A DNA stretch of 42,524 nucleotides from Gemmataceae bacterium. Lineage in GTDB: Bacteria; Planctomycetota; Planctomycetia; Gemmatales; Gemmataceae. Location: NCBI GenBank assembly GCA_019752375.1, contig JAIEMG010000191.1, positions 1-42,524 on the forward strand, in the 5' to 3' direction. The notes under the pieces were generated by a model, which was not told where the DNA came from, did not search any database, and worked only from the letters and a program-made list of their open reading frames with translations. The stretch's first letter is position 1. The number at the start of each line of letters is the position of its first letter. The position numbers and the translations under genes were made by a program. Positions 17,003-24,130 of the stretch are shown here, piece after piece.

Positions 17003-17217
17003 TTTTTCTTCCGCTTCCTGGCTGGCAACAGCCCGGCCGTTTTCAGGATGCCGTGTTGTAATCCCTTTTTGAGGGTTTTGCCGGCGTGGACGGGAACGCT
17101 GAGAATCGCAGGGTTGTCCGGGTGCGTGTAAACGTGGTGGGAGCCGCTGACGTGATCGAGGCCCCAACCGTGCTTTTCGAGGAGCTTGCACAGGTCCTTT
17201 CCGGAAAGGGCCTTCAC
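16999..17217 (-). CDS. hicA: HicA-family mRNA interferase toxin
   Basis: This 72-residue protein is a YcfA/HicA-type double-stranded RNA-binding-like fold. KALSGKDLCKLLEKHGW is followed by the conserved GSHHVYTHPDNP with the catalytic histidine (His27 or 28), then VPVHAGKTLKKGLQHGILKTAGL. HicA toxins cleave mRNA and are held in check by HicB. The C-terminus is unusually basic (ARKRKKK). It overlaps hicB by four bases at its start and the DUF3857 gene by four bases at its end, giving a three-gene coupled unit. Confidence 0.92.
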   Translation of the reverse strand: MKALSGKDLCKLLEKHGWGLDHVSGSHHVYTHPDNPAILSVPVHAGKTLKKGLQHGILKTAGLLPARKRKKK

Positions 17218-17423
17218 ACCTCGATCTCCTGAACTCGGACTTCGGAAGTCCTGGGCGCTCCTTTGCGACGAGATGCGGCGGTCAACCAGCCTCGAATGGC
17301 TTCACGCAGGTTCTTCTTCACCTCGGCCAAGGTTTCGCCCTGACTGTAACAGCCCGCCAGCGCAGGCACTTCCGCCCAGTAGCCGCCTTCGTCGGCCTTG
17401 TGAATGACCACTTCAATCTTCAT
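17214..17423 (-). CDS. hicB: HicB-family antitoxin
   Basis: This 69-residue protein starts at ATG 17423, with GGAGAAAG just upstream. It has the partial RNase-H-like fold of HicB: KIEVVIHKADEGGYWAEVPALAGCYSQGET, then LAEVKKNLREAI. It is short and has no C-terminal helix-turn-helix or ribbon-helix-helix domain, so it may bind the toxin but not DNA by itself. It precedes hicA with a four-base overlap, the antitoxin-first order. How the locus controls its own transcription is therefore unclear. Confidence 0.9.
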   Translation of the reverse strand: MKIEVVIHKADEGGYWAEVPALAGCYSQGETLAEVKKNLREAIRGWLTAASRRKGAPRTSEVRVQEIEV

Positions 17424-17675
17424 GTCTTTCTCCATCCCTTCCAGCATCCCCGCTCCTGCTTTGCCCACCTTGTCCTCTGAATTCTAAATGCAGCGCACGG
17501 ACGGGGGAAGCCAAAAGCCCGCTTGGGCTAACGTAGCGTGGCCCTGTGTTTACCCAGCTTGCGCACCTCCTTTACGTTGCCGGCGTTTATAAAGTTTTGA
17601 TGAGGAACGTGTGTCTTCTGTCGGTTGATGGGCCGGCTTGCTATCATAATCCACCCCGGCCAAGGAGTCCTGTGC

Positions 17676-19850
17676 ATGCAAGGCATCTTGCCGTTACCGA
17701 CGCTGCCCCTCGATGATCCATCGCTGTACTTCAATCGCGAACAAAGCTGGCTCGAGTTCAATCGCCGGGTGCTGGAAGAGGCCCAGGACGCGGAAGTGCC
17801 TTTGCTGGAGAGGGTTAAGTTCCTGGCCATTTACAGCTCGAACCTGGACGAGTTCTTCATGGTCCGGGTGGGTGGGCTCATCCAGAAGGTTCAGGCGGGC
17901 ATTCACCGGGGCTCCGGTGCCGACCGCATGGCACCGCACGAGCAACTCGAACGGATCAGCCAGACGGTGCGCCAGCAAGTCGCGGAGCAATACCGCTGCT
18001 TGACCGCCGACGTGCTGCCCGCCCTGGAGCGCGAGGGCATCGTCATCCGCAGCATGAAGGAGCTGACCGAGGCGGACCGCAAATATCTTTATGAAGTCTT
18101 CCATCGCCAGATCTTTCCCGTGCTGACGCCCCTGGCGATCGATCCCGGCCACCCGTTTCCCTTCCTGCTGAACAAATCGCTGAACCTGGCGGTGATGCTG
18201 CGCCGACCGCGCGAGGACGAACCGCTGTTCGCCCTGGTGCAGGCCCCGGCGGTGTTGCCGCGGTTTGTTCAGCTACCCGCGGACAAGGGCCACGTCCTGA
18301 CGCCTTTGGAAACGGTCATCCGCCTGCACATGGCCGATCTGTTCCCCGGGATGACGCTGGAACGCAACGCCGTTTTTCGTCTGACGCGCGACAGCGAATA
18401 CGAGATTGACGACGATGAAGTGGAGGACCTGCTCAAGACCATCGAGGACCAGATCCGTAAGCGCCGCCGGGGTGCGGGCGTGCGTCTGGAACTCGAGAAC
18501 GACTCGCCCGTCGAGGTGGAACAGTTTCTGATCTCGTCGCTCGACCTGGATGCCGCGGACGTCTATCGTGTCGGCGGCATCCTCGACCTGACGGGCCTGT
18601 TTCAGATCCATGCCCTGCCGGGGTATGCGCACCTGCGCGAGCCGCAGTTCACACCGCAGCCGGTCCAGGAGTTCCTGCAGGCGGCCAATCCCTGGGCCGC
18701 CATCCGCGCCAAGGACATCCTGATCCATCATCCGTACGAATCGTTCGGCCCCGTGGTCGATTTCATCGAGGCAGCCGCGCGGGACGATCGCGTGCTCGCC
18801 ATCAAGCAGACGCTCTATCGCACCAGCAGCGATTCGCCGATCGTCCATGCCCTGCAGCGGGCCGCGGACAACGGCAAACAGGTGACGGCACTGATCGAAC
18901 TGAAGGCCCGGTTGGACGAGGAGCGCAACATTCTCTGGGCGCGCGAGCTGGAGAAGTCCGGCGTCCATGTCGTCTTCGGCTTCATCGGCCTGAAGACCCA
19001 CTGCAAGATCGCCCTGGTGGTCCGCCGCGAGGACGACGGCATCCGGCGGTACGTCCACCTCGCGACCGGGAACTACAATCCTCAGACGGCCCGCATCTAC
19101 ACCGATCTGGGTTACTTCACCTGTAATCCCGACTTCTGCGAAGATGCATCCGCACTGTTCAATCACCTGACCGGCTATGGCGAGTTGCCGCAGTGGCGCA
19201 AGCTGGTCGTGGCGCCCAGCCGGATGCAGGCGTTCATGATCGCGAAGATCGAACAGGAGATCGCCCATCAAAAGGCTGGGCGCGAGGGCCGCATCATCGC
19301 CAAGCTGAATGGCCTGCTCGAGCCGGCCATGGTTCAGGCCCTGTACCGTGCCAGCCAGGCGGGCGTGCGCATCGACATGATTTGCCGGGGGATTTGTGCC
19401 CTGCGGCCCGGCTTGCCGGGGATCAGCGACACGATCCGCGTCGTGTCCATTGTCGACCGGTTCCTGGAGCACAGCCGCATCTTCTACTTCGGCAATGGCG
19501 GCAATCCACTGGTCTACATCGGCTCGGCCGACTGGATGGACCGGAACCTGAGCCGCCGGGTAGAAGTCGTTTTCCCCATCGAGCAGCCGGAACTGAAGCA
19601 ACGGCTGATCACGGAGATTCTCGGCACCTCACTGGCGGACAACTGTAAGGCGCGGGAACTGCTGCCGGATGGCACCTATCGCCGGGTGACGCCGGCACCG
19701 GGCCAGCCGCGCGTCCGCAGCCAGGAACGGTTCCTCGAGCTGGCCGCTGCCAACACCGGACGCTGGCTCAACGGACTGGCGCCGACGGAATCGCTGGTCG
19801 AGCCGGAGCCGAACAAGAAACGCCGGCAGCGCAAGCGACAATCAGGATGA
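17676..19850 (+). CDS. ppk1: Polyphosphate kinase 1
   Basis: This 724-residue protein reversibly transfers the terminal phosphate of ATP to polyphosphate. ATG 17676 has AAGGAG eight bases upstream. The N domain opens with YFNREQSWLEFNRRVLEEA and SNLDEFFMVRVGGL. The head domain follows, and the catalytic core carries LIELKARLDEERNI, then LKTHCKIALVVRR with the autophosphorylated histidine (His442). HLATGNYNPQTARIYTDLG, ICRGICALRPGL and HSRIFYFGNGG complete the core. Length and motif order are standard. It is monocistronic, divergent from the hicB operon and convergent with the small lipoprotein gene. Confidence 0.97.
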   Translation: MQGILPLPTLPLDDPSLYFNREQSWLEFNRRVLEEAQDAEVPLLERVKFLAIYSSNLDEFFMVRVGGLIQKVQAGIHRGSGADRMAPHEQLERISQTVRQQVAEQYRCLTADVLPALEREGIVIRSMKELTEADRKYLYEVFHRQIFPVLTPLAIDPGHPFPFLLNKSLNLAVMLRRPREDEPLFALVQAPAVLPRFVQLPADKGHVLTPLETVIRLHMADLFPGMTLERNAVFRLTRDSEYEIDDDEVEDLLKTIEDQIRKRRRGAGVRLELENDSPVEVEQFLISSLDLDAADVYRVGGILDLTGLFQIHALPGYAHLREPQFTPQPVQEFLQAANPWAAIRAKDILIHHPYESFGPVVDFIEAAARDDRVLAIKQTLYRTSSDSPIVHALQRAADNGKQVTALIELKARLDEERNILWARELEKSGVHVVFGFIGLKTHCKIALVVRREDDGIRRYVHLATGNYNPQTARIYTDLGYFTCNPDFCEDASALFNHLTGYGELPQWRKLVVAPSRMQAFMIAKIEQEIAHQKAGREGRIIAKLNGLLEPAMVQALYRASQAGVRIDMICRGICALRPGLPGISDTIRVVSIVDRFLEHSRIFYFGNGGNPLVYIGSADWMDRNLSRRVEVVFPIEQPELKQRLITEILGTSLADNCKARELLPDGTYRRVTPAPGQPRVRSQERFLELAAANTGRWLNGLAPTESLVEPEPNKKRRQRKRQSG

Positions 19851-19852
19851 CG

Positions 19853-19893
19853 AAAAAGTCCCTGCCCACGGATTGCAATCCGTGGGCAGGGAC
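19853..19893 (-). terminator. Palindromic terminator between convergent genes
   Basis: A perfect 36-base palindrome (19858-19893, arms beginning GTCCCTGCCCACGGATT) is followed on the minus strand by five T's. It is a textbook rho-independent terminator for the lipoprotein gene ending at 19914. On the plus strand the hairpin could also stop ppk1 transcripts. Confidence 0.85.
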
Positions 19894-19913
19894 ACTTCAT
19901 TGGCGAGCGTGGT

Positions 19914-20237
19914 TTACAGGCTCGGTGCAGGCTCGTAGCTGGTGTCTTCCTTCTTGAGTTCCATGGGCGCTTCCTTCTTCGGTTCGCCCTTCGGCATTTC
20001 CTTGATGGCTTCCGGCTGCTTGCCGGGCGTTACGTACACGGGCTGACCGACCTGAATCGCCTGCCCCGCCTGGTCGGGGCAGCAACCGAACTGGGTCGGC
20101 GACGAGCAGTTGCCGCCGCAGCAGCCGTTGCAACCATAAGTACGCGGGGCGCAGTCGCAAATCCCGGCCGTGTGATGGCAGCCGAGGATCGTACCGAGCA
20201 GGCACATGGCCGACAGCGAAGCGATGACCCGAACCAT
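19914..20237 (-). CDS. Small cysteine-rich lipoprotein
   Basis: This 107-residue protein has the signal MVRVIASLSAMCLLGTILGC with a lipobox cysteine at residue 20. A cysteine cluster follows (CDCAPRTYGCNGCCGGNC, then CCPDQ), and a Lys/Glu/Pro-rich tail ends the protein. I chose ATG 20237 because AGGGGG lies about nine bases upstream. ATG 20246, three codons earlier, touches that site and is less likely. The cysteine pairs could bind metal or form disulfides in the periplasm. No family is recognised. Confidence 0.75.
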   Translation of the reverse strand: MVRVIASLSAMCLLGTILGCHHTAGICDCAPRTYGCNGCCGGNCSSPTQFGCCPDQAGQAIQVGQPVYVTPGKQPEAIKEMPKGEPKKEAPMELKKEDTSYEPAPSL

Positions 20238-20492
20238 GGTATCCATCCCCCTGAAATCCTGGATTGACCTTTCCTGTCCCAGCTTGCGCCGGCAGGGCGA
20301 AATTGCGTCGGCCGCCCAGTTCGCTGGCTGGACCGACTCGCGCTGATCTACCCGGTATTTCGACGTTCGGCGGGCGCAACCTTGAAGCATTCGGGCAAAG
20401 TGCGATAAAGCGCATAGACGGCAATTCTGGCGAGCGAAGCGCTGCCGTCATCCTTGGGCCGTTTCCGGCAAATTGGGAGAAAGAGAAAACGA

Positions 20493-21227
20493 ATGGACGC
20501 AATTATCCTCGCCGCGGGACTCGGCACTCGTCTGCGGCCGCACACGCTGACCACCCCCAAGCCGCTGCTGCCCATTCGCGGCCGTCCCATCCTCGACTGG
20601 ACGTTGGGCGCGCTGCCCGTTGCCGTCGATCGCGTGCTGGTCGTCATCCACTACCTTCCCGAGCAAGTCCAGGAGTACATGGGCAAGCAGCGACACTTCA
20701 GTGAGTGGCAGACGGTGTTCCAGGAGCATCCGCGTGGCACCGGTGACGCGGTGCGGGCCTGTCGCTCGCGGATCCGCTCGGAGCAGTGCTTGGTGCTCAA
20801 TGGCGATGACCTGTTCGGCGCCGCCGACCTGGCGAGACTGGCCGCCTGTCCCGCCGGGTTCCTGGCGCACCCGGTGGACGAACCACGCCGCTTCGGCATC
20901 GCCTTCCTGAAGCCTGATGGCACACTGGACCGCCTCGTGGAGAAGCCTGACCTCGACGGCCGTCAACTCGCCAATACCGGCGCCTACGTCTTTCCGCGCG
21001 CGATCTTCGAACGCGAACTCACGCTGTCGCCGCGAGGCGAGTACGAGATCACCGAATACGTGTCGATGCTGGCCGCGCAGCAACCGGTGCACGTGGTAGA
21101 GGCGAAGTTCTGGCTTCCCATCGGCACCGAAACCGCCTGGAAAGACGCGGAGACGCAAGACCTGGAGAGCGTGCTGTCCAGTACTACAGTGCAACATTCC
21201 GCGGAACGATCCGCGCAACGTCTGTAG
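20493..21227 (+). CDS. Sugar-phosphate nucleotidyltransferase
   Basis: This 244-residue protein is a Rossmann-like NTP transferase. MDAIILAAGLGTRLRPHTLT, then PKPLLPIRGRPILDW, holds the nucleotide-binding G-x-G-T-R-L loop and the PKPL motif. LNGDDLF provides the metal-binding aspartates, VEKPD the conserved lysine and NTGAYVF the sugar site. Relatives make GDP-mannose, dTDP-glucose or UDP-sugars; the sugar here cannot be told. The start at 20493 has GGGAGAAAGAG upstream. The last residues (STTVQHSAERSAQRL) look unlike the family, and the stop TAG at 21225 lies inside the family C repeat. The original 3' end has probably been replaced by the element and its flank. Confidence 0.9.
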   Translation: MDAIILAAGLGTRLRPHTLTTPKPLLPIRGRPILDWTLGALPVAVDRVLVVIHYLPEQVQEYMGKQRHFSEWQTVFQEHPRGTGDAVRACRSRIRSEQCLVLNGDDLFGAADLARLAACPAGFLAHPVDEPRRFGIAFLKPDGTLDRLVEKPDLDGRQLANTGAYVFPRAIFERELTLSPRGEYEITEYVSMLAAQQPVHVVEAKFWLPIGTETAWKDAETQDLESVLSSTTVQHSAERSAQRL

Positions 21228-21304
21228 CCGCAGGCTTCAGCCTGCGGAAGGGCGTCGCAGGTACCGTACATTCACTCCGCAGGCTAAAGCCTGCGGCTAC
21301 AGAC
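21220..21304. repeat. Inverted doublet of a hairpin unit (family C, copy 2)
   Basis: Arms 21220-21247 and 21277-21304 (28 bases, one mismatch) carry the same unit, CCGCAGGCTTCAGCCTGCGG, as the element at 8389-8470. The copy overlaps the 3' end of the nucleotidyltransferase gene and provides its TAG stop. Confidence 0.9.
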
Positions 21305-21463
21305 TGTTCCGGTGAATCGTGAATCGTGCTCCCAAACCAGCGCTGTAGTGCTAGGAAATGAATACAAGCGTCGGTCGCCAGTTCAGCCGGACAGGTTCGA
21401 TCGTCAGCAAGACGTACCAAGGCTACAATGTTGGTGGTTCGGAAAGCACGGACGAACGCGGAG

Positions 21464-22195
21464 ATGCCGATGCCGATGTCTACATCACCAACGCGGATGG
21501 GGTTCGGTCTGCTTTCGATCGTGCTCCTGCTGACGGCATTCCCCGTCTCGGCCGAAGTCATCTGGCGCGGCGACTTCGAAACGGGCACAACCGAACAGTG
21601 GAGCGGAGCACCCAAGTCCGACAGCGTCAAGGTCGTCAAGGATCCGGTGCGTGCCGGGAAATACGCCTTGCGGATCGACGGGACCAACGCTGCCAAGAAG
21701 GGCAGCCATGACCGTATTGAACTTCAACATCAACCGAAAGGAACGGCAGAAGGCACGGAGCGCTATTTTGGCTGGAGCGTCTACCTGCCCAAGAAGTTCA
21801 CGAATAGTAGCCACACGCTTGGATATTTCGAGAGCCGCAACAGCTGGAGACAGTTGATGGCGTTTGAGGCTCAAGGCGAGGACATCAAGTTCAGCACCCG
21901 AGTGCCGTACGCCCTTCACTGGACCGGGAAAGGCAAGCTCACGCCCGGACGATGGCACGACTTCGCTGTTCATGTCCTGTGGTCCCGCGATCCCGCGAAG
22001 GGCCTGGTCGAGGTGTGGTTCGATGGAGAGAAGGTGGTGCCGCTCACAAAAACGGCCACGCTGCGCGACGAGAATGTCGCCTTCTTTCAGATCGGTCTGT
22101 TTCGCGAAACGAGCGACGTGCCCGAGACGGTCCTCCTCGATCACGTTGTCGAAGCGACCACGCTTGAGGAAGTCACGCCACCCAAGCTCCGCTGA
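21464..22195 (+). CDS. Exported polysaccharide-lyase-like protein
   Basis: This 243-residue protein has a signal peptide (MGFGLLSIVLLLTAFPVSAE). Its body resembles the jelly-roll polysaccharide lyases of the heparinase I / PL20 type (PF14099-like): WRGDFETGTTEQWSG, KYALRIDG, ERYFGWSVYLPK, RWHDFAVHVLWS and GLVEVWFDGEKV. These cleave uronic-acid polysaccharides by beta-elimination, and catalytic residues cannot be confirmed by eye. The start is uncertain among ATGs at 21464, 21470 and 21476, with GGAG at 21460. ATG 21428 is also open and has AAGG upstream. It may act on exopolysaccharide; substrate unknown. Confidence 0.8.
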   Translation: MPMPMSTSPTRMGFGLLSIVLLLTAFPVSAEVIWRGDFETGTTEQWSGAPKSDSVKVVKDPVRAGKYALRIDGTNAAKKGSHDRIELQHQPKGTAEGTERYFGWSVYLPKKFTNSSHTLGYFESRNSWRQLMAFEAQGEDIKFSTRVPYALHWTGKGKLTPGRWHDFAVHVLWSRDPAKGLVEVWFDGEKVVPLTKTATLRDENVAFFQIGLFRETSDVPETVLLDHVVEATTLEEVTPPKLR

Positions 22196-22251
22196 CGTCC
22201 GGGTGCCGTCAGAGCGTTAGGATCCGCGCAAGAACAACTTGTGCAACTTCT

Positions 22252-22309
22252 GTAGGACGGATTTCCAATCCGTCCGGTTTTCTAGGGACGGATTGGAAAT
22301 CCGTCCTAC
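22252..22309. repeat. Inverted doublet of a hairpin unit (family E)
   Basis: The unit GACGGATTTCCAATCCGTC (stem eight, loop TCC) has its inverted copy (loop GGA) after a 10-base spacer. The 24-bp arms 22252-22275 and 22286-22309 are perfect. It lies between convergent genes. Confidence 0.9.
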
Positions 22310-22319
22310 GTGCAATTGT

Positions 22320-22418
22320 TCAACTTATTGTTACGCGGCTCCTTACTACTTGATTGCTGGGGGCCAGTGCTCGCTGGAGAATTGCGCCCAAGGTGGCCAG
22401 CCAGTCGGCCTCGGTCAT
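22320..22418 (-). CDS. Very short frame after the FAD oxidoreductase
   Basis: A 32-codon frame (MTEADWLATLGAILQRALAP, then a short tail) starts 13 bases past the FAD oxidoreductase stop, with a good AGGAGTG nine bases upstream of ATG 22418. The MTEADWL start resembles N-termini common in Gemmata-type proteins, so it may be the stub of a longer gene. The family E repeat lies directly beyond its end. Expression is unproven. Confidence 0.35.
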   Translation of the reverse strand: MTEADWLATLGAILQRALAPSNQVVRSRVTIS

Positions 22419-22430
22419 GGCCACTCACTC

Positions 22431-23213
22431 CTACCGAATCTCCTCTTCCACCAACCGCAGCGCAAACGCTGCCCCCAGGATTGTCCCCATCTTCCGACCC
22501 CCGGTCCCAAGCCAGGTTCGCTCGCCCACCTTGCGAAATACCGGTCCGCCCGGCACGTAAGGCCGATACCCCCACAGCCGCCGCTTGGGCTCCATCAGTC
22601 CCATGTCGGCGGCGCGGTGCAGCGTTTGCCGATCGTGTTCCGGCGTATATTCCATCGCCGCGGTACCATCGCTGAAATATGTCCGGCCGGCATCGCGGAC
22701 GAAGGCCAGCGCCTGTTTGCCTCGTGCAATCGGCCGCATCCGGCCCTCACGTTCGCCGTCGAACAGGAACGCCGCGCCGGCCTTGCCGGTCACGTTCAAG
22801 CCGGGAACGAACTCGGCGCACCAGATTCCCGCCGCGATGTAGACAAAGCCTTCGTGACGCACGCCGCCGGCTTCCAGCCAGCCGTCGCCGACGGCGGTGA
22901 CGCGCTCGCGAATCGGGTTCGCTTCCAAAACCCGCGTCGGTGAGACAAACCAGAATGTCTCTTCGCTACCATCTTCCTGCCGGAGCCGGACCTCTTTCAA
23001 GCCGTAGAGCCGATCCAGCAGCGGAACTGCTTGACGATAGTGTTCCTGGAAGCGCTTGCCGGCCCAGGCTTCCTTGAAGAGTCCCGCCGCAGCGTGCGAA
23101 GCAGCGCCATCCAGGCCTGGATCGAAGACGCGCGTTTCGAAGCCCTGCCTTCGCGCATGCGCCGCAGCCAGCGAGCCGAACAAGCCACCACCGACCACGA
23201 GCAAAACACGCAT
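22431..23213 (-). CDS. FAD-dependent oxidoreductase, DAO-like
   Basis: This 260-residue protein opens with MRVLLVVGGGLFGSLAAAHA, a dinucleotide-binding G-x-G-x-x-G fold. It ends with RTWLGTGGRKMGTILGAAFA, the typical second FAD contact of D-amino-acid-oxidase-like flavoproteins. It is shorter than most DAO enzymes (about 350-400), with a reduced substrate domain; YIAAGIWCAEF is the mid-protein FAD region. The substrate is unknown. The start ATG at 23213 abuts the octamer array 23213-23276. Its leader is therefore entirely CACCTTGT repeats, with no purine-rich ribosome site. Confidence 0.82.
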   Translation of the reverse strand: MRVLLVVGGGLFGSLAAAHARRQGFETRVFDPGLDGAASHAAAGLFKEAWAGKRFQEHYRQAVPLLDRLYGLKEVRLRQEDGSEETFWFVSPTRVLEANPIRERVTAVGDGWLEAGGVRHEGFVYIAAGIWCAEFVPGLNVTGKAGAAFLFDGEREGRMRPIARGKQALAFVRDAGRTYFSDGTAAMEYTPEHDRQTLHRAADMGLMEPKRRLWGYRPYVPGGPVFRKVGERTWLGTGGRKMGTILGAAFALRLVEEEIR

Positions 23214-23276
23214 GACAAGGTGACAAGGTGACAAGGTGACAAGGTGACAAGGTGACAAGGTGACAAGGTGACAAAA
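23213..23276. repeat. Tandem octamer array TGACAAGG
   Basis: Seven perfect copies of TGACAAGG run from 23213 to 23268, then one degenerate copy (TGACAAAA). The first base overlaps the start codon of the minus-strand FAD oxidoreductase gene. The reverse-complement array lies at 23326-23373. Confidence 0.95.
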
Positions 23277-23288
23277 TGACTGAAGCGA

Positions 23289-23323
23289 CGAGGGCCGTCC
23301 AGCGCTAAACTGGACGGCCCTCG
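23289..23323. terminator. Strong hairpin between the octamer arrays
   Basis: A perfect 13-bp stem, CGAGGGCCGTCCA with TGGACGGCCCTCG, has a nine-base loop. It lies downstream of the 23385-23882 gene (minus) and could end its transcript, although no T-run follows. Confidence 0.55.
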
Positions 23324-23325
23324 TT

Positions 23326-23373
23326 CACCTTGTCACCTTGTCACCTTGTCACCTTGTCACCTTGTCACCTTGT
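23326..23373. repeat. Tandem octamer array CACCTTGT
   Basis: Six perfect copies of CACCTTGT, the reverse complement of the first array. The two arrays can pair over about 50 bases, with the hairpin 23289-23323 at the apex. It ends 11 bases before the stop of the next minus-strand gene. Confidence 0.95.
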
Positions 23374-23384
23374 CATCCTCTCTC

Positions 23385-23882
23385 TCACTGCCCGTACCAG
23401 TAGCTGGGCGCCTGCCCCTGGTAGTTCACGGGCTGGACCGGGTTCATCGGGTAGCCCATCGGGGCTTGTTGGTAATAGCCGGGAGACTGGGCCTGGTACG
23501 TGGGGTAACCGCCCATCATCGGCGACGGCTGGATCCACTGGTTGCTGCCGAACAGCGGCGTCGGGCCGGAGACCTGCGGGCCAGGCCAGCCGGGGAAACC
23601 GGTCGGGGCCGGGGTCTGGAAGTGGGCGCCGTAGGGATAGTAGCTATACCACGGACCAGCCGAGACCGGACCGTAGCCACAGCCGGCCGGGCCGGAGCCG
23701 CAGCAACCTTTGCCGCCGCCACGGTCGCAGCCGAACCAGGGCTTGAAGCAGATGCCCAGGCTGATGCCCACCTTGTAGGTCGGGGGCGGCGCGCAATCGC
23801 AGCAGCCACCGGCCGAGGCCTTCGAAGCACCAAAAAGCGCGAACGGCAACGCCAGCGACGCTGCCAGCAGAAGTTTCTTCAT
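23385..23882 (-). CDS. Exported Gly/Pro/Tyr-rich protein
   Basis: This 165-residue protein starts at ATG 23882 with GGAGG nine bases upstream. The signal peptide (KKLLLAASLALPFALFGASKASA) precedes a GGCCDCAPPPTYKVG segment and a second cysteine pair (GKGCCGSGPAGCGYG). The rest is low-complexity Gly/Pro/Tyr/Gln (PWYSYYPYG, MMGGYPTYQAQSPGYYQQ). The CCDCAP element resembles ICDCAPRTYGC in the lipoprotein at 19914-20237. Small exported proteins of this kind are common in planctomycetes. A cell-wall or surface role is a guess. Confidence 0.78.
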   Translation of the reverse strand: MKKLLLAASLALPFALFGASKASAGGCCDCAPPPTYKVGISLGICFKPWFGCDRGGGKGCCGSGPAGCGYGPVSAGPWYSYYPYGAHFQTPAPTGFPGWPGPQVSGPTPLFGSNQWIQPSPMMGGYPTYQAQSPGYYQQAPMGYPMNPVQPVNYQGQAPSYWYGQ

Positions 23883-24060
23883 GAGATGGAGCCTCCGTGT
23901 TCTCGCGGAATCGCGTGGCCGCTCACCATCGAGCGCGCTGTCGTTTCCGGGCACGTAAAGATTGCTCACACTCGATGAAATCGCCAGCCGCAATTGCGGT
24001 TTCTGAACGGTAAGACGCGTCGCCAGGCGGGTGTCAAGCGCACGAACGCGGAAAGCGCTT

Positions 24061-24112
24061 TTTGTCCTTTGTCCCTTGTCCTTCGTCCCTTGAGAACGCC
24101 GAAGGACAAAGG
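24061..24112. repeat. Heptamer repeat with inverted partner
   Basis: Four 7-base units (TTTGTCC, TTTGTCC, CTTGTCC, TTCGTCC) fill 24061-24088. CGAAGGACAAAGG at 24100-24112 pairs with 24073-24085 with one mismatch. It lies between two minus-strand genes, just past the stop of the GH38-like gene. Confidence 0.7.
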
Positions 24113-24130
24113 AAGAGAAGAACGGAAAGA

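Noticed and set aside
23213-23373. CRISPR-like array
   Set aside because: Units are eight bases long with no spacers, and no cas gene is present; these are simple tandem repeats.
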